From contig CP137672.1 of assembly GCA_037976565.1 (NCBI GenBank), positions 37,353,672-37,417,671 on the forward strand: a stretch of DNA of 64,000 bases. Reading direction: 5' to 3'. Position numbers and translations under genes: made by a program. Shown here piece after piece: positions 10,393 through 22,000 of this stretch (its first letter is position 1; the number at the start of each line of letters is the position of its first letter). A model generated the notes under the pieces. It was not told where the DNA came from. It searched no databases and worked only from the letters and a program-made list of their open reading frames with translations. Source of the DNA: Mesocentrotus franciscanus (lineage: Eukaryota > Echinodermata > Echinoidea > Camarodonta > Strongylocentrotidae).

Positions 10393-13300
10393 CAAGGTCT
10401 AGATGCTTTACTAGTCATTTAAGACTCATCTAAATAAATAGATGAATACCATCTAAAAGCTCATAAATTCCTACTTCACAGAGAATATACGGCACACTCA
10501 CTTGGATATAAAGTTAGTTTGTTTCTCCTGTAGTATCTCCATATATCTTGGTTCTACTGCTACCACTTCATCTTCCAGCGATGTTTCATCCACATCCGCA
10601 CTTGGTCCACTTCCTTGAAGTATCCTCCTCACCCAGGACATCTCCTCATTGGTCTTAAAACTTGCATCATCATGCTGGATACTACTGGTACTGATCTACA
10701 TCAAACAAAAAAACAATACATGTCTTAAACTATGATGAACAGTGAAATAAACAAGTTCCTGTGGTCATAAGTTTGAGTAGATATCTATATGTCATTTCAT
10801 TTCAGGCAAAGTCAGAATTCAGAAGTCTTCTGAAACCAAAAGTTCAACATCAATTCGAAGCTAACGCCTAAGGCTTTAGGTTCTGAATTTGGAAGTTTTC
10901 ATAGAGGTTATTTATAAATCTCTCTTTCTCTCTTAATTAAAATGCTGATTTTGTGTGAATGTTGGTGACTTTCATGAAGTGGTGTTTAAAATTGTGATAA
11001 ACTTGAATGAGGTGTGTGAGTGTGACTTTTTAGAATTTAGAATTAGAAAGAAGACTCCTTCAAATCCAATGATGATAATGACACTACTCACTAGATCTAT
11101 GTAGTATGTCTATCTCTATTGTCTATCATAGACCTATCTATGTTCACATTTTATTTATGTTTGTTTTACATGGCATATGGCATGGCTCTTCACATTGACA
11201 CCAATAACTGAATAAGGCCTTCTGGAAGTGCACCTTCTATCACATTTCATAAATCACTGAGCCCGTAAGGCTACCTTGGCGATGTGAGTGATTACCAGAT
11301 TACAGATATTCGATTTCCAACACTCCAGCAAAGCATAGAGATAGGGTGTCTGATCGCGCACCCGATGTTGTGTGCTAAAATCCTTCCCATACAGATTGCA
11401 CGCAGCCCTATGCAGTCTACGTACATTGCGCAATCATGCAAAATTGGTCAATGTTTTTATCACCAAATCGAAATTCAAACCTAAATCGCTCGTGATCCTG
11501 AAGGTGATACTCAATAAATGAGGTGTCATATGAAAGAGCAAGTTTTTCTCCATAGTCCCCAAAGGGGCTCACTTCGGAATTCTAAAAATATCTTGATCAA
11601 AACAGCGATTTAAACATCGTTTCCATCATAGCTCCGATCTTTGCCACTTTCCTTAACCAAGCCCCCCAGGCTTATGTAGGGCTAGACGTAAGGAAAATAT
11701 CCCAGCACTTATTTTTTCGCTAGCCCCAAGGGATCACAAGCGATTACAGTTTGAAAATACCCTTCCCCACATTTTTCGGATCAGCTAAGTAGGGAGGCGT
11801 GAGCTCTGCGCCGTCTGAACCCATGGTGATAGCGCGTAAAATCTTCACATGAATATGCATCGGACCGCATGTTTACGAACCCGGAAGTGGGTGCCCATTG
11901 AAGACAATGGATTGCCGATCGCCTTGAGTTGCGCATCCAGTTTACAACACGCGTACGCTTGCACGCATATGTGTATGCTTGCATATTGCGCAATTCAGTT
12001 GTTTTGCTATATTTAGCAAAACAACATAACTCTGCGTGTACGTCTTTTTTGTCGATTCTGACAAAAAAGAGGATGAATATTGGAGGGAATTGAAGGGGCT
12101 GTAACTTTTGATAGAAACATCGGTGAGTCTTGAAATTTGAAATGCATTATTCTGAGAGAATAATTTTTTCAATTATCCAACCATAATGGTCAAAAACGAT
12201 CCAAAAGGGAAAATTGAAAAATCGTTCAGACACCCTAATAGTAGCGAAAAAATAAGCGTAGGGATATTTTCCTTACGACTGGGACTACTTATCGCCAGGG
12301 GCGTCATATCTCATAAGTGGCAAATTTCGGAGTTAGCCAGGAAACAATGTTTAAATAGCTGTTTTGACCAAGATATTTTTAGAATTTCGAGATGACGCCC
12401 CTCTGGAAATATTGGAATTAATCTGCTCTTTCATATGACACCTCATTTATTGAGTATCACCTTCAGGATCACAAAGAATAAAGGTTTGAACTTAAAAAAA
12501 AAAAAAACTTTGACCAATTTTGCATGATCGCGTAATGCACATAGACTGCATAGGGCTGCGTGCAATCTCTATGGGAAGGATTTTAGCACACAACATCGGG
12601 TGCGCGATCAGACCCCCTACTAATAGAGAGTCAATGGTTCAATGCTAATGCGTATTGACCTCTAGCGCTGTACTACATCCTGAGAGGCTGCAATTACACA
12701 CAATACACAAACTGCACACAATTGCACACTAATGCACACAATGAATACAATGTGGCTGATTGGCAAGTTTGACACTAGACAGTAGATTCTAGAATCACGA
12801 TTTCAATTTTCAAAATATCGCGTCGGTAAGTTGAAAAGATTGTATTTTACTGCTATTTAGGTGTCATCAATTGTCACTAAAGTACCAATTTTTAGTGAAT
12901 TCTGTTGAGTTTTTACTTTTGTACAGTCAACAGTGGTGTTTGAAATGTTGAGAATCAATACATGACAATAGTCAGACATTAATATTACTTATTAGACTAT
13001 AACAGTTTTTAATACACAGCCAGGATAGTAATGCAGTAATACGCACGCTGCACTAATCAATCGTGACCACTGTGAGAGACACCACACCACAATTTCCTCG
13101 TTTAGTTGCTGAAAAGGCTTTCGACGAGTACTGGCATAGAAGTAGAAGAAGTAGAAGCAGCTAGACTCTAGGCCTATGTGTAATTTCCAATGGCAATTCA
13201 TTCCTGTCCAATCACTGGACTACTAACACAAATGTGTACGCATGGGACCTACCTCATTACAGACCTGGCGGCTCTATTTTTCCTTTAAAAGGGATAACCT

Positions 13301-13455
13301 TTGTCATATCAAACAAATTTAATACTCACAAGTTGATGATTTTGAAGTGGAAGACAGGTCCAGCATTCATGTGTGATCTTCAGGCCTCGTAAACCAAGTA
13401 ATTTATGATATTGATAAATCGACGAGATCACATTTTTGCGAATGGAAAACGCCAT
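8837..13455 (-). CDS. MRPL50: Mitochondrial large-subunit ribosomal protein mL50 (MRPL50), complete, four exons
   Basis: This encodes a component of the large subunit of the animal mitochondrial ribosome, nuclear-encoded and imported into the matrix. Exons on the minus strand are 13455-13330, 10695-10502, 9663-9522 and 9112-8837. All have GT/AG borders, and the phases (0, 2, 0) join to 246 codons (245 residues plus stop). Family motifs are RNYSPPHDVEDSL and NWKEVSFDDNILKFQ in exon 3, then the strongly conserved VEDVLTFYQTPV, YDELSTKELPPNL and IQWDY in exon 4. Exon 1 begins MAFSIRKN and is basic and low in acids, as expected of a mitochondrial presequence. The protein is longer than human mL50 (about 158 residues). 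It has a Glu/Asp-rich insert in exon 2 and a tail of about 30 residues beyond the usual end, including KKKKSRK. Intron 1 contains a 1.3-kb inverted-repeat element. Confidence 0.9.
9745..9850 (+). repeat. 3' tail of a CR1/L2-like non-LTR element
   Basis: TTAATGCGCTTTG, then AAGGCGCTTTATAAATTAAATC, then an ATT-rich tail, is the typical 3' terminus of CR1/L2-type retrotransposons. The same pattern ends the insertion at 47,515. No coding part is recognisable. It lies in the MRPL50 intron between the exons at 9522-9663 and 10502-10695. Confidence 0.5.
10225..10400. repeat. (GA)n / (GAAA)n microsatellite in MRPL50 intron
   Basis: About 170 bases of GAGA and GAAAGA purine repeat. The open frames on both strands here are repeat artefacts. 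Confidence 0.9.
11342..12622. mobile_element. Long inverted-repeat (foldback) DNA element in MRPL50 intron 1
   Basis: The left arm (about 11342-11790) and right arm (about 12180-12622) are inverted copies. Both carry GTCTGATCGCGCACCCGATG at the outer end, GGTGATACTCAATAAATGAG further in, and TAAGGAAAATATCCC near the inner end. Arms are about 440-450 bp with a loop of about 390 bp. The ends read TAGGG...CCCTA(CTA). A 7-bp repeat ATAGAGA flanks both sides (11335-11341 and 12623-12629), suggesting a hAT-like target duplication; a TA duplication is the alternative. No transposase is encoded. Confidence 0.75.
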
Positions 13456-14222
13456 TTTGAACACTGCCATCTATCGGCAAAGAGAAGAAATGCTTGACTT
13501 CTCATCTCTGGGCCTGGGATAGGTACGACGGACGTACCCAGGATTTATTTCTAGAGTAGAGGGCTTGGCCATTGGTGGGGGATCAGCTGAAATATTTGGT
13601 AAAATTACGGTTATTTTGTCAACTTCAAATCTGTAAACTTATATTATATGATTGATTATATGACCAAGATTCGATAATTGTCCGTACAGTACGTGAGTCA
13701 CATTTGTGTGAGCGTGTTCTCACACAAACAAAAAATATGATGATTCGAATCGAAAGTCCGATTGAGTGACATGTCGATGACAATTAATGGCATGGCATGC
13801 CATGACTGAGTGAATAATGTTCCTAGATCTACTTCCTTTATTGCTTAGTAGGCCTATTACTTTAACTAATTCAGATTTACTGATTACATTTACAGGAGAT
13901 GCATATACTGATATAGACTTAGTTATGAAGGCTGCCATCAGCACGATGTTGAATTAATTCACAGACCCTGCCCTGGTGAATCTATCTAGATTCTAGTCTG
14001 TTGACTTGTGTTGTATGTAGACTATACAATGGAAATACCTGCACCAGAAATTCTTGTCTGCGTACTGTGCGCGCATCAACCCACAGTGCGTTAATCTTCA
14101 TTTCATGAAGCCTGCACTTTTCAGGAAGAAGAAGAAGAAGACCTCGCTTACCTTGGTCTGCATCTGAATTTGATCTGACATTGACAGTACATTTGAGTTA
14201 CATTAGAAATCTTGGAACAATT

Positions 14223-15109
14223 GCAGAATACCCTACCACGCTTTTACGGGCTTTCTATGCTACCGAGTTTCGAGTATTAAACTAGATCTAGATCTATATT
14301 AAATAAAGAGTCCAACGACCATCGACCAACAGTCTGACAAATATTAGAATCCAACGACCAACGACCATGGACCAAATTTTATTGAATAAAAGAATCCAAC
14401 GACCAATGACCATCGACCAAATATTTGTTGAAAAAGGCCAACGATCAACGACCATCGACGAAGAGGCTGACAAATATTAAATAAAAGTAGCCAAAGACCA
14501 ACGACCATCGACCAATACTAGTCTAGCTTTATAAGCACAAAACTATTTTTCTTGTGTATTTTTAGAACGAGACATACTAGATCTATTAAGCACAAAACTA
14601 TTTTCATTGATTAGGGTCTTTGACAGCAGACTAAGCGCCTTGTATAGAGCTTTAACGTTAGCGCTTGCGAGCGCACGCAAGCGCAAGGCCATGTACTGTA
14701 AATCTACGTACACATACGTGTGTGGGACTATACACGGGTTAGACTTTTTGCGTTACTGAAATAGTGCTCAAAATGCAAGTAATTCATCTACTAAATGACC
14801 ATAATAAGCAAGAAACAAGTCAAAGGTAAGGCCAAGAATCAGTGCTTATCAATATACCACAAATCTTGCATGAAATATCTTCAGGAAAGCCATCTAAATT
14901 TGTCACAAAATTAGCGATGAACACACCAAATTCAGCACTGCAATGACGCACAAAATGGCGTAAAATTAAACTTTTCATCCACCAAATGAATACGAACACT
15001 TGCATTATACAATATTCAATACCTGTATCACCGTTATCGCAAACAATAAAATCACAATCTATATCTACGGCTAATATATGAAGACTAACAATATGGTAGG
15101 GTATTCTGC
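14223..15109. mobile_element. Candidate 887-bp inverted-repeat-bounded element
   Basis: GCAGAATACCCTACCA at 14223 and its exact complement ending at 15109 face inward, each abutted by AATT (14219-14222 and 15110-15113). AATT is palindromic, so it may be a 4-bp target duplication or part of the inverted repeat. The interior carries a minisatellite and no transposase. Confidence 0.5.
14309..14520 (+). repeat. Minisatellite, about five units of 40-50 bp
   Basis: Five imperfect units share the core CCAACGACCAACGACCATCG, followed by an AT-rich spacer such as GACAAATATTAAATAAAAG. Units start near 14309, 14352, 14397, 14441 and 14489. The core itself is a short internal repeat of ACGACCA. Confidence 0.8.
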
Positions 15110-15775
15110 AATTAAGCCGAAATCTTGGCTATCAAGATATTGGAAATCACTCGCTTGTCTCCATGTGCAATTGTGCACACACCTTTCTTGTAGAAAAGAT
15201 GCATATGGAGTACTAAAATGACGAAATGAAGTGCTACAGTGCAGAACAAATCGTGGTTTCCTATTTCATGATAATGCAAAAACCTTTTAAAAAAAATTTT
15301 AATAGTTTTTATAGCTTTTTTTTTATAGTTTAATTCGTCGCTAGTTTAACCTTGTCTTTGTCTTTGTTTTTGATGGATGAGCATGTGCCAGACCTTGCTC
15401 ATTGATGCGTGCTGTGATGCATGACATATTATTAGTTCCATGTTTGTTTGTGTCATTTTATTTCTGAATTTGACTTGTGTGAACAAATTAACACCCTTTT
15501 TTCACTTTTGGACTTGGAATTTTCTTTAAATTAGTCACTATTTTTTTGTATGCAGCACTTTGGCACAGATATTTTAAATAAGTAAAATCTTGACTTCAAC
15601 GTTGATGCATCATTAAAGTGCAAGGTTGACTATATTTTACTCTAGGCAAAAAAGGAACGAAAAAAAGAAGAAGACCATCTGAAGTGTTTGGGATATTGAG
15701 AAAACCAATGAAAACTTATGTAGGATAATACATGTCACAAAATTGAAATATGAACATGTTGTCATTTAAATCGCC

Positions 15776-16439
15776 TAGAGTAGAGGAGGGAGTTTTCGGC
15801 CACTTAAGGCAAAATCCTATTTTTGGACTCTTTACTTCCTATTTATTATCATTTTTTGTTCAAATCATGAATTGCCATGGCAATATTCATTTCCTTGTTC
15901 ACTTTTTCAGAGGCAGTTTTTCGGCCGCATGTACAAAGTCAATAGGGAGCGCGCGCCGTGCGTACGCCCGCTGATTTATAGCATGTGCGGCCAGAGCACG
16001 TAATCCTCCGCACGGCCGAAAACTACACCTGCGGGTGCGGTGATCAGAAATTGGAATCTGAACTAAACAGAGATACAGCGCTATAGTATCCGACTGCAGT
16101 GATAGGATACGTGCGGTGAGATACTTTTAAGCTTGCACTACTCAAAAGATCTGGCTCTAAATTGGAAAAATACTTGAAATACAGCTCATTTTATGGTACC
16201 CATATTCCTTACAGACACGTGTAAGATATTCAATTTTTCAGATTGGGGTAGCGGGACCGCCGATTACATCGCTAAAATGTGATATTTTAAGATACATTTT
16301 CCTTTGCAAATGTGGTTTTTCCGGTGACTCTGGCATGTTATTGTATGTGTGTGATATGTGATATGCCATTATGCAATATATTTTAAAGGATTTTACCATG
16401 CATCCAACGGACCGGCCGAAAACTGCCTCCTTTACTCTA
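15776..16439. mobile_element. Candidate MITE with GGCCGAAAACT-bearing inverted ends
   Basis: The left end TAGAGTAGAGGAGGGAGTTT at 15776 and the complement of TAGAGTAAAGGAGGCAGTTT ending at 16439 are inverted, continuing into TCGGCC on both sides. Two further internal copies of the GGCCGAAAACT word (near 15922 and 16014) are also in inverted order. No clear target duplication is visible, so the limits are approximate. Confidence 0.5.
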
Positions 16440-17847
16440 CATGAAATAATAATGAAGAAAAAAACTTTTTGTTTGAAACTTTCCAATCTACATGTATAGC
16501 AGGTTAATGGATACTACATTTAAATCACTTGTATTTCTTGCTTGTTACCTTTATTAACCTGTGAAATAAGCCATTTGATTTGACAGTTGGGTTTATTTCA
16601 GTTCTAGTGATCCATGCCCTGATCTATGGAGTTTCTGTGGAGGCAAAACTCAGAGGTGCTTTATATGAAAGTGAAACAGTGCCCTGACATACTCTCTGGA
16701 GACAATTACTCCCCGGGCTTTATTTTTTCAAAGCTGCAGGGTTAGCCATTGTGGTTATGGTGAGGGTGCAATTTTGTTTAATATAAGTTAGGTTTAGGGT
16801 AAGGGATAGGTAGAGTGTTTGGTCTAAAGTTGAAGTTGAAATGTTGATCAATTGATGCAAGATATAGACTGGTATTATCACCAGAGTATGTGTCGTTCAA
16901 TGTACAACCATATGAAACACTTATTTTAAGATGCTTTGTACATGTAGACCTAATGTATACTATATAATTCCTCCTTGGCAGAAGTATCAGCTTTTTCATG
17001 TCAGCATCTCATGATGGGCTGGACAAGGAGTATTTCCTTCATTATTCCTACCCTAAACTACCTGGCTCCTGTATGTGGTGATGATGATGAATGTAACTTG
17101 ACTGTACTGATTTCTCACTGGTCTAGACAAGGTCTGATCTTACCTCCTGGGTGTTTCAGTGTGCCTTGTCTTTACTAGGGTTAAGTACAGTATAGCTGAG
17201 TAAGCATCCCAATGTTAACAACGCGTTTGGTTCGTCTTCTACCGTCACGCATCAAAGTTCTTGAATTGGAGAGGACATAGCATGCTAATGATGATTATGA
17301 GTTTTTTGTTTAATATTCTGAATTGTTTTGGATGATTGCTTCTACTGTTGTTAGGAGGAGGAGGAGGAGGAGGAAGGGGTAGGGTACATGTATATGACTG
17401 CATGTTTATTTTGTTTTTTATGTACATATCAAACAAGGAGATATGCTGAACATGTGCAAATGCCTTCCAAATTAGATCTCTGTAACAAAGGACATTCTTG
17501 AAGCATCAAATCTATCACAGACCATGCTACGATGTAGTAGTTGTCTTTAAAAATAGAAAACAGTGCAAGATAATTTAATAAGTTCATATGTCAAATAAAA
17601 GCTAACAAGTATTATTTGTTTTGTACGTTATACTTTCTTTTCTCTGTTGAATAGTGCACGTGTGGCTAAGATCAATTAATTGTTGACATGGTTAGGTGGA
17701 TGCCATGATAAGGCAGAGCATGTTATCACAAGACAAGCATGGGGTTTTACATTGCCATGCTGTTTTTGCTGGTAACATATCCGTCTAATATAGTCTTCAA
17801 CAATTTGTATAGCATGATGTGGAAGAAAGCATTACCCTGAAAGGCAC

Positions 17848-18440
17848 TTAAAGAACAATCCAACCTGTGTAATAATTTAATTTGTATGAATGCTGAAACG
17901 TAAGAAAAACAGAATAGCGAAAGTTTGAAATATATTGGACCAATAATAAAAAAGTTATGAGTGTTTAAAATATGAGATAACTAAAGTGGTGCGAATCTCA
18001 GATCTGCAATTTGGTTACTGGCTTGCGACATAGTCACGGATATAACTCTTCCATTTGTCGTGTTAAAAAATACCATAAATTTCTTTTTTTCTCTTAAGTG
18101 CCTTCTCCCTTAGGAGGCTCATCAAAATATTTTGTAGATATCATGTTATTAAAGGTTCTCTAAAAAGAAAAGACACTCCCGAGTCATAGATTTTGCAAAA
18201 TTTGACATTTTAGTCATTTTGTGTGTTGGAACTAATGGGAAAGTTGTCAGGCACTTCGTCATAGTGGCATTACCGATTGAGCCAATTTGAAGTGCTTGTA
18301 TGTTTAGTGATTGCAACTTTAGAAAATCACAACTTTCTTATCTTTTGTCTGTTTTTATTCAAACTTTCACCAGTCTACTTTTCTTATTTTTAAAATTTCT
18401 TTTAGAATAGTTTGTTATCAAGGTTGGATTGCCCTTTTAG
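17848..18440. mobile_element. Candidate MITE with CAATCCAACCT inverted ends
   Basis: The left end TTAAAGAACAATCCAACCT and the right end, in complement CTAAAAGGGCAATCCAACCT, are diverged inverted repeats about 20 bp long. Similarity continues weakly inward (GAAAGTTTGAA on both arms). The outermost TTAA/TTAG could be a decayed TTAA target site. It lies about 560 bases upstream of the DGCR8 start. Confidence 0.5.
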
Positions 18441-18968
18441 GTGGTAGAGTGTAAGTTTTTCTGTACAAGTCAAGAAGTACAAAAGAGGAGCCTTTGATTT
18501 CTAGTATACAGAGTAGGCTTTATCAACTGGAGCATATTCTTTGGATTAACATTGACAGGTAACATGCTTTAATGTTGCATTCAACTGTACTAATTACTTA
18601 AACAATAAGCGACATGAGTGTTGTTTTAGTTCATACCAAACTAGTTAATTCTTAGGATCAGTTAATGAGCCTTGAATGGATAAATTGCCGTGAATCATTG
18701 AAATGAACACTAGAGTGCTCATTTTGGCTGAGTGTTACATTATTTTCATTCGTTTCCAATCGTTTCAAGGAAGAAGAAATTTAACCAGGTGTGTGACTTC
18801 TTCATTTTGAACATCTCGGTATTGTGTACACATATATATCCCTGTGCACGTCAATTGTCATTGCTAATCATAAGTGAGCTTGTTACTGATTTGTCTGTTT
18901 TCCCTTTTAACATTTGCAGAGAATTTGTTTGCCATTGCATGATCCTAACAAATCATCTTTGGTTGCAG

Positions 18969-19002
18969 ATGAGGTGAAGTAGAACCTTTCCTCTATCCCC
19001 CA
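18969..19002 (+). promoter_or_regulatory. Probable 5' UTR part of the first DGCR8 coding exon, with a three-codon uORF
   Basis: A good acceptor (TTTGGTTGCAG, ending at 18968) lies 34 bases before the DGCR8 ATG, so the coding exon probably starts at 18969 after an upstream non-coding exon. If so, the exon opens with ATG AGG TGA, a minimal upstream ORF ending 25 bases before the main start. This is inference from splice-site reading only. Confidence 0.4.
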
Positions 19003-22000
19003 ATGGAAGCTTTAGATGAATCCCCACCTACCAAGCGACTCTGCCAGCCGGTCGACATCACTCCATCAAACATCGCCTATGATCATGATGCTTGGGATAT
19101 TGCTGAAGCCTTTCCCGATGTAATCAGGGACATCGAGTCAAGCTTGAAAGAAGCCAAGCCAGATAGCGCAGCGGCCTTGCTTGGATTGAATATAAACTTG
19201 GACGACGACGATCATCATTTCCATAGACTGGATAGCGTTAGATCATCTTATCAAGACATTGGGAGGGTTGGTGAAGCCAATGAATTGTGTATGATGGAGG
19301 AAACAGAAGAAGGGTGCAGAGAAGAAGAAAGAGGGAAGGAAGAGAAGGAGGATGTTGAAGTGTTTCCAGAGGAGGATAACGAAGTATGGAAAGGTGAAGG
19401 AGGAAGTGATGATGAAATGATAGTGATTGATGAAGACGGTGATGATGTGGATGGCAATGACATTGATGATGAAGACATAGAACTGAACCATTCCACAAGA
19501 CAACATGCTAGTGGTGGATACATCCAATCAAACAATCCCAGTGGTTTACCACATAGAAATAAACCTAGGACTACTAACATCAGTGATGCAGGAGGAAGCA
19601 TTGCCGATGGCAGCCTTGATGAGGAAGGGGATGACTTGGAAGAGGAAGGAGACGATGATGAAGAGATGATGGAAGAGGAGTGGGATTCAGACAGTGAAGG
19701 TGACCTTGATGCTCTTCTGGATGAAGGCCTACCTGATCAGTACAAACAAAGTAAAGGTGATGGCACACGGCAGGGGAAGGGACGGAAGAAGGCAGGAGAG
19801 GCATGGAGAAAGGTCCTGACTCAAGGTGCACTTCCAGAAGGCCTTATTGGTGTCAAGGAGAAAACAGTACTCAAGAGTGAGTAATAGAAATTCAATTCCA
19901 TCAGAGCTGTAGGATCAATTTGTGTTACTCAATATTTTAAGCACTTAAAAGAGCTCAAAATGTTTTGAAGGAATATATCTTTCAGGTTTGCTTATTGAAA
20001 AAAAAGCAAAAGAAATCCAAAAACTAAACCCCCCCCCCCAAAAAAAAAAAAAAAAATTATCCTTTGGTGAGAATGAATTGCTTTTGATTTATCCAGCTGG
20101 GTGTTATCATTTTCCTAATGCATGGTTACATAATTTGGAATGAGGTTCATGGCTCATTCCAGGAGTCTATATAAAGAATTACATTTGACTTTGATTGTAT
20201 GTATTACCAATAACATGTATTACCTAGAGAAAATCTTCAAGAATTTAAGATCGTCCCCCTCCTGCAAGTCTGCAACACAGGGAGATGGATCTAAGGCATT
20301 TAAATGGCACGTATGTTATCTTAGTTTCATCTGTATTCAGCACTTTTAAAAGATATCATGCCACAGTACCACTTTTATACCTATTTTCTCTCTCTTGGAG
20401 GACATGGTCAAGAGCCCCTAGAAGGTCTACCTGATGGTTGGATACGTATCAGTCATCAGTGTGGGATGCCTCTCTACCTCCACCGTTCTTCAAGGGTGTG
20501 TTCCTGGTCCAGGCCGTACCTCCTAGGGTCTGGCAGTGCTAGGGTAAGGACAACTTACACGTATCATTCCCCTGTTGAACACTAAGCATGAGATAACTCT
20601 GGCTGGAGCGTATAGGAAATAAATAACAATATAAAATTGTATCCAACACGTTGAGGTGGTCTGACATTTATATTTTGTCTGTTCAGAGCCAGAAGGGCGT
20701 TGACCCCGTCCTGAAGTATATGACGTAACGCCATTCTGGCTCGAAACATATGATTTGCTCTGGCAATATTTGCTCCAGATGTAAATTTGTCAAGGGTATA
20801 GGGTTTGGGTTAAAGTTATGATAGGGTTTTAGGTGCTTATTCTTAGATCACTACATAATACTCAGGATGCAGGATCTAGCCTTGAGAATGAACCCACAGA
20901 TCTTCAAGAGTGCAGGAATCTAGAAGAATGGGGCAGACTGAAAGATTTTCCATTGCCTGTACTCTGTTCCTCTCCAGAGTTGCACTTTGTGTGGGTTTGA
21001 ATTCAGTTTTTAGGCTAGAGTTAGGTATAGTGTTGGATCACAGGTTAAAGTCAGGAATGTAACTGATTTAAGAAATTTACTGCAGAGCAATTTTCACCAG
21101 ATCATGTGTCTGACAATCATGGAGTACCGGGTGTTAGGTCTTTTTGATACCATTCCCCATCTCGGTCTATCTGTAGCCAAATCCAGATCAATTGTTCTTC
21201 TTTCATCCCTGACACTATCTATCTAACTGACTTGTGTGTAAAGAAGATGTATTTTACATCAAGAAACAGCTTCATTGATTTTGACGTTTTGTGTATCAAC
21301 AGAGGCATCGTGTTCCAGTGGCTGCCATACCTTGTATGCATTACAGTCGAGCCCTTGAGAAGGAAAAGGAGGCACAGCTGGAACCTGAAGCCAAGGAAAC
21401 CGACATGAAGACAGAACCTGCAGGTACTTCCATAGTCAAAGTAACATTATGAATCATTTCAAAGACATCTATTTATTGAGTTGGAACATATTGGGTTGGA
21501 ACATATGTGGCAAATTTATTTTTCCACAATGAAAGAATTCTCCTGCAACTTTTTACTTGGTACTTGATAGATGATCCTCCACAGTACTCCTCATGGAATT
21601 TTGACTGCAGGAGGTGGTGATGGAGGGTGAAATTCAGGGGAGGAGAGAGAGCCTGCTAGAGTAGAGATGTAGTTGCATCCTGGGAAACTATTGAAAGATG
21701 CAGTTTGTTCCAAGCTTAAATCGTGCAAGGAATTATTTGTTATTTATACACCTCTGACTTGGCTGCAGGTACAACAAGTTGAGTTGAATTATCCATGTCT
21801 GTTTCTATCTGGCTTGGGTTGGGTGTAGTTATGGTAGGCTATATGAGCTGTAGGATATGTCAGTTTGATATAGCTTATTTATAGCTCATCAAGATGTTCT
21901 AATTACAATTGTCTCCTGTTGTCTGTCTTGTATCCTTTCTTGTACATTGTGCAGATCTCCCGAATGGAAATATACCTGACCAACCGTCCACTGGTGCTGG

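Larger units (their letters stand above)
13456..18968. other. Divergent intergenic region between MRPL50 and DGCR8
   Basis: This 5.5-kb region separates the two start codons and must contain both promoters. I cannot place a core promoter with confidence. It holds three candidate inverted-repeat elements (14223-15109, 15776-16439, 17848-18440) and a minisatellite. No conserved coding exon is recognisable; DGCR8 5' non-coding exons may lie here. Confidence 0.5.

Noticed and set aside
10179..10433. Glu/Arg-rich frame resembling a charged coiled coil
   Set aside because: It is a (GA)n/(GAAA)n microsatellite inside an MRPL50 intron.
19238..19831. Several minus-strand frames opposite the first DGCR8 coding exon
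   Set aside because: They are antisense shadows of the acidic GAA/GAT-rich DGCR8 N-terminus.
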